Below are positions 33,594 to 35,764 of a DNA stretch of 35,764 nucleotides, one piece after another. Under the pieces are notes generated by a model that had not been told where the DNA came from, searched no databases, and saw only the letters and a list, made by a program, of their open reading frames with translations. A program made the position numbers and the translations under genes. This DNA comes from Bacteroidales bacterium (GTDB lineage Bacteria; Bacteroidota; Bacteroidia; Bacteroidales; Tenuifilaceae): assembly GCA_016931855.1 (NCBI GenBank), contig JAFGDZ010000033.1:1-35764 (forward strand). Direction: 5' to 3'. Position 1 is the first letter of the stretch, and the number at the start of each line of letters is the position of its first letter.

Positions 33594-33907
33594 GTTTGCC
33601 CAAGGCCCCGTTCGCCCAAGTCTCCAAAGCCCAGTATTACCGCGTTCGGCGGCCGGCTCCGCCGCCGTCGGACTATTCTTGCAGGCTCCTGCCTGCGGTT
33701 CCACGCTAGCGCGGATTTGCAACCGAACGAAGTGAGTTAGGCATAGCCAATCCGTGCGCTTCTTCCATTAAGGCACACCTGTGCAAAACTAGGTTAATAC
33801 AAAGGCCTATAAGGAGTTATAACCACTAATTTGGCTTATTAACGTAAAGCTAGTTTGGTGCAAGAATTGCTAACTTTACTGCACGGAATGCAATTCCGCG
33901 CTAGCGG
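33594..33907 (+). repeat. Palindrome-rich composite repeat, copy A
   Basis: About 314 bases, an imperfect direct copy of 35199-35559. It contains, in order, a GC-rich hairpin (GGCGGC...GCCGCC), GCAGG/CCTGC, a damaged REP (33704-33722 and 33749-33757), a 120-base AT-rich core and an inverted REP at 33881-33907 (CGGAATGCAATTCCG). A stretch of about 17 bases present in copy B is missing inside the left REP. The right end abuts a headless IS30 transposase. It starts about 20 bases after the tRNA-Gln terminator. Confidence 0.85.
33881..33907 (-). repeat. REP-like palindrome, right end of copy A
   Basis: CGGAAT GCA ATTCCG forms a perfect hairpin with the extension CGCTAGCG, the inverted partner of the REP at 33704. 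REP palindromes of this kind accompany RAYT (Y1) transposases in other bacteria; none is encoded in this window. Confidence 0.65.
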
Positions 33908-33911
33908 AGCC

Positions 33912-34238
33912 TGCATCAGCGCGTTGAGGCCATGGAAGTCCAGCCTAATGACCATAACCGCTGATAACGGGAAGGAGTTTGCAGATCACCAAACGATTGC
34001 AAAAGAGCTAAACGTTGACTTCTACTTTGCAAAACCCTACCACAGCTGGGAAAGGGGAAGTAACGAGAACCTAAACGGGTTAATACGGCAGTACATCCCA
34101 AAGAAAACCGATTTTTCAAACATTACAGAGGAATACGTGCAATTTGTAGAAGAACAATTGAATAGCAGGCCAAGAAAAGGATTTAACTTTGAGACACCAA
34201 ATTATATGTTAAACCAAAAAGTTGCATTTATGGCTTGA
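33912..34238 (+). pseudogene. IS30-family transposase, C-terminal fragment
   Basis: About 108 residues match the end of an IS30 DDE transposase: TITADNGKEFADHQTIAKEL with the second catalytic Asp, then YFAKPYHSWERGSNENLN with the conserved Glu, GLIRQYIPKKTDF and the closing NYMLNQKVAFMA. The N-terminal helix-turn-helix half and the first Asp are absent; the reading frame upstream runs into copy A of the REP-bounded repeat. It is a dead remnant. Its own right end should lie at or just past 34240, but the inverted repeat cannot be confirmed without the left end. Confidence 0.85.
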
Positions 34239-34240
34239 AT

Positions 34241-34309
34241 TCGCCATTTATAAAAGTATGGAGTGATGGAAAAGGCGGTATTATTAATGATGTTGCTTCA
34301 ATGAAATAA
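34241..34309 (+). pseudogene. Orphan C-terminal coding tail upstream of the 220-residue gene
   Basis: An open frame with no start codon of its own encodes SPFIK followed by VWSDGKGGIINDVASMK and a stop, directly after the IS30 remnant. The stop is two bases before the next ATG. I read it as the end of a larger gene cut off by the insertion. The Gly/Asp-rich ending is compatible with, but does not prove, the C-terminus of a polymorphic toxin. Confidence 0.45.
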
Positions 34310-34311
34310 TC

Positions 34312-34974
34312 ATGATAGACAGTAAGACATTTTCAGAAAAAGTTCAGGAATCCTTTGGATGGTTAACTGAATTAGGATATAGCTTTAGGCAGATAGACAC
34401 AAATATTTATTTTGAGAAAGTAAATCAAAATGAAGCTTATGCTATAGGCTTTTCATGGTCAGAGTATAATGAAATTTTAGTTAATGGTTTTACGGCTTAC
34501 AAACGCTTTAATAATGTAGAGCACATTTTGCAAGAAGTTATTGGAGGAGCTTTGGATTATACGATAAAACATCATTGGCAAGGTAAAATCCCAAAAGAAC
34601 TAAAGAAAGTAAAAGACCAACAGTACTTTGCAAATGCTTTTTATATAGCCGATATTTCAGAAGTAGAAATATTTTCAAAAGCCGTTAAATACTTTTTTGA
34701 AGCCGATGCTAAAAGTTTTTTTAATAAGTACTCCAAATTGAATAATGTAATTAACGAAATGGAGAAATTGCCTGGTGATAAAAAGGCATCTATGATTGTT
34801 AATTCTGGTAATTCTATATTTATGCGTATCATGGCAATAAAATATTTTGTAGAACCAAAAGATGGTGAGAAGTTTTATAAAGAAACGTTAAAGGAGCTTT
34901 CGCCATTAAAGAGTCAAAGGGTGTTTGGAGATATATTGCAAAAGATGGACAACTTGAAGGCAAAGCTTATTTAG
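34312..34974 (+). CDS. Hypothetical protein, 220 residues, possible immunity-type
   Basis: I do not recognise a family. It is a soluble protein with no signal peptide or membrane segment, mixed helical and strand character, and many Lys, Glu, Phe and Tyr residues (for example GFSWSEYNEILVNGFTAYKR and AVKYFFEADAKSFFNKYSKL). Its base composition is markedly more AT-rich than the genes to its left, a sign of recent acquisition. It begins two bases after a headless coding tail, and a hairpin terminator lies about 125 bases downstream. Size, solubility and position downstream of a truncated tail recall immunity proteins of toxin cassettes; this is an inference from context only. Confidence 0.7.
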   Translation: MIDSKTFSEKVQESFGWLTELGYSFRQIDTNIYFEKVNQNEAYAIGFSWSEYNEILVNGFTAYKRFNNVEHILQEVIGGALDYTIKHHWQGKIPKELKKVKDQQYFANAFYIADISEVEIFSKAVKYFFEADAKSFFNKYSKLNNVINEMEKLPGDKKASMIVNSGNSIFMRIMAIKYFVEPKDGEKFYKETLKELSPLKSQRVFGDILQKMDNLKAKLI

Positions 34975-35098
34975 CCAGCATAAGCTTTTCTAGCCTTATA
35001 ATCCCGAATAACGGCATTAACAAGGAAATATAATTATCCTGCGTGTCAGGTTCAGGTGCTTCAATGGTTTGAATATGATGCCTTAAAAAGAAACTTGA
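34971..35098 (-). pseudogene. Decayed coding tail ending in RDYKARKAYAG
   Basis: On the minus strand one frame reads LYFLVNAVIRDYKARKAYAG and a stop (34971-35033). The preceding stretch (to about 35098) stays open in a neighbouring frame with RHHIQTIEAPEPDTQDNY, so a frameshift near 35033 is likely. No start codon is present. Its end resembles the tail at 35124-35243. The family is not recognised. Confidence 0.4.
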
Positions 35099-35126
35099 AA
35101 ACCAACCTTAAGGGGTTGGTTTTTTA
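35097..35126 (+). terminator. Terminator downstream of the 220-residue gene
   Basis: AAAACCAACC pairs with GGTTGGTTTT around a seven-base loop, followed by T bases. Confidence 0.75.
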
Positions 35127-35243
35127 TTTATAAGCCTGTCTTGCTTTGGCATCCCTTACCGCCATATCAATAAAATAGTAAACTTTGTCCTTGTTCCCGT
35201 TTGCCAGAGGCTCCCCGTTCGCCCAAGTCTCTAAAGCCCAGCA
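35124..35243 (-). pseudogene. Orphan coding tail ending in RDAKARQAYK
   Basis: An open minus-strand frame of 39 codons without a start encodes ALETWANGEPLANG, then NKDKVYYFIDMAVRDAKARQ, then AYK and a stop. Its first third lies inside repeat copy B. Its end aligns with the tail at 34971 (YF..xAVxRDxKARxAY). I cannot name the family. Confidence 0.4.
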
Positions 35244-35559
35244 TTACCGCGTTCGGCGGCCGGCTCCCGTTAAAGAACATCGGGACAAGTTCTGCCGCCG
35301 TCGGACTATTCTTGCAGGCTCCTGCCTGCGGTTCCCCCCGCTAGCGCAGATCTGCAACCGAACGAAGTGAGTTCGGCATAGCCCGCTAGCGCGGATTTGC
35401 AATCCGTGCGGTTATTTCATTAAGGTACACCTGTGCAAAACTAGGCTAATACAAAAGCCTACAAGAAGTTATAACCACTAATATGGTTTAGTAACATAAA
35501 GCTAGTTTGATACAAGAATTGCTAACTTTACTACACGGAATGTAATTCCGCGCTAGCGG
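35199..35559 (+). repeat. Palindrome-rich composite repeat, copy B
   Basis: About 361 bases, the fuller copy of the repeat at 33594-33907. It keeps a 27-base insert with its own small hairpin (CCCG...CGGG, near 35267-35285), two left REPs (35340-35357 and 35384-35410) flanking a CCGAAC/GTTCGG hairpin, the same AT-rich core and the inverted right REP (35533-35558). The segment 35384-35558 is thus bounded by inverted REPs like a small non-autonomous element. The shared core differs from copy A by scattered substitutions. Confidence 0.85.
35384..35410 (+). repeat. REP-like palindrome, left end of the copy B core
   Basis: CGCTAGCG leads into CGGATT TGC AATCCG, a perfect small hairpin. Its inverted partner is at 35533-35558. 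The same unit is broken in copy A. Confidence 0.65.
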
Positions 35560-35561
35560 GT

Positions 35562-35738
35562 ATTTATAAGCCTGATGGCAGTCTTTCATTTTTTGGGAGA
35601 GAACATGAATTGTTATCTAAGCCTGTTTCTCAAGGGGGATTAGGTTATACCTATAATCTTTCAACTTTTACTTATGTTAAATCACTAGCATCCGAAACTT
35701 TTCGAAAACAAGGAAAAAAACAGATGAAACCCCACTGA
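35562..35738 (+). pseudogene. Orphan coding tail at the right edge
   Basis: A 58-codon open stretch without its own start follows the right REP of copy B: IYKPDGSLSFFGREHELL, then SKPVSQGGLGYTYNLSTFTY, then VKSLASETFRKQGKKQMKPH and a stop. Frame and composition look protein-coding and the head is missing. The Gly/Tyr-rich, basic end is of the sort seen at the C-terminus of modular surface or toxin proteins, but no family is identified. Its downstream partner, if any, is outside the window. Confidence 0.4.
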
Positions 35739-35764
35739 ATACGCTAAATAGAATCGAGTTATCC

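Noticed and set aside
33855-34238. A 127-residue open frame starting at TTG across the repeat/IS30 junction
   Set aside because: Its first 20 residues come from repeat copy A and have no transposase character; only the part from about 33912 is the IS30 fragment.
35185-35370. A 61-residue plus-strand frame at the right end
   Set aside because: It lies wholly within the palindromes of repeat copy B and uses rare codons; it is a chance opening.
33459-35764. Integrative element using tRNA-Gln as attachment site
   Set aside because: No second copy of the tRNA 3' end and no integrase are seen up to the right edge, so only a tRNA-adjacent accessory patch can be claimed.

Overview
The window reads as chromosomal DNA of a Bacteroidota bacterium, probably an environmental member of the order Bacteroidales (the order is inferred). 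Supporting signs are a type IX secretion sorting domain, a BspA/DUF285 surface protein, an HU-CCDC81-SPOR protein, a two-component-propeller/SpoIIE sensor, and six promoters of the Bacteroidota form (TTTG or TTG near -33, about 19 bases, then TAnnTTTG near -7). Four tRNA genes (two Asn, one Cys, one Gln) lie in it, and none encodes its CCA end.

Layout. 1-528 (-): start of a secreted DUF285 surface protein. 806-3217 (+): a serine beta-lactamase-fold hydrolase and an L-fucose isomerase-like protein. 3248-7326 (-): the translation cluster rplM-rpsI-rpsB-tsf-pyrH-frr, with a clear promoter, a possible structured leader before rpsB and an internal terminator between tsf and pyrH. 7688-10800 (+): an O-antigen ligase family membrane protein overlapping a 3-methyladenine DNA glycosylase, then a D-2-hydroxyacid dehydrogenase; seven-base-phased repeat tracts lie on both sides of the first two. 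10877-11162 (-): a complete tandem tRNA-Asn unit. 11277-12266 (+): a PfkB adenosine kinase-like sugar kinase. 12333-18311 (-): gltX, an HU/SPOR cell-envelope protein and a large sensor phosphatase. 18450-26819 (-): a T9SS-sorted small protein followed by two giant fibre-like proteins (1321 and 1255 residues) with collagen-like, beta-roll and C-terminal Peptidase_S74 chaperone modules. 27194-30413: an APS/PAPS reductase, tRNA-Cys, folB and glnS. 30563-33358 (+): a secreted caspase-like protease with five N-terminal DUF7477-type repeats.

From tRNA-Gln (33459-33531) to the right edge the DNA changes character. It holds two palindrome-rich REP-bounded repeats, the C-terminal third of an IS30 transposase, several coding tails without heads, and one intact AT-rich 220-residue gene of unknown function. 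That gene starts two bases after one of the orphan coding tails, an arrangement like the toxin-tail/immunity cassettes of polymorphic toxin loci; this is an inference.

How the parts work together: most of the left 17 kb and the 27-30 kb stretch is housekeeping (ribosome, aminoacyl-tRNA synthesis, cofactors). The 14-26 kb stretch and the caspase gene serve the cell envelope and outside world. The last 2 kb is a decaying accessory patch beside a tRNA gene. No CRISPR array, prophage or complete insertion sequence is seen.
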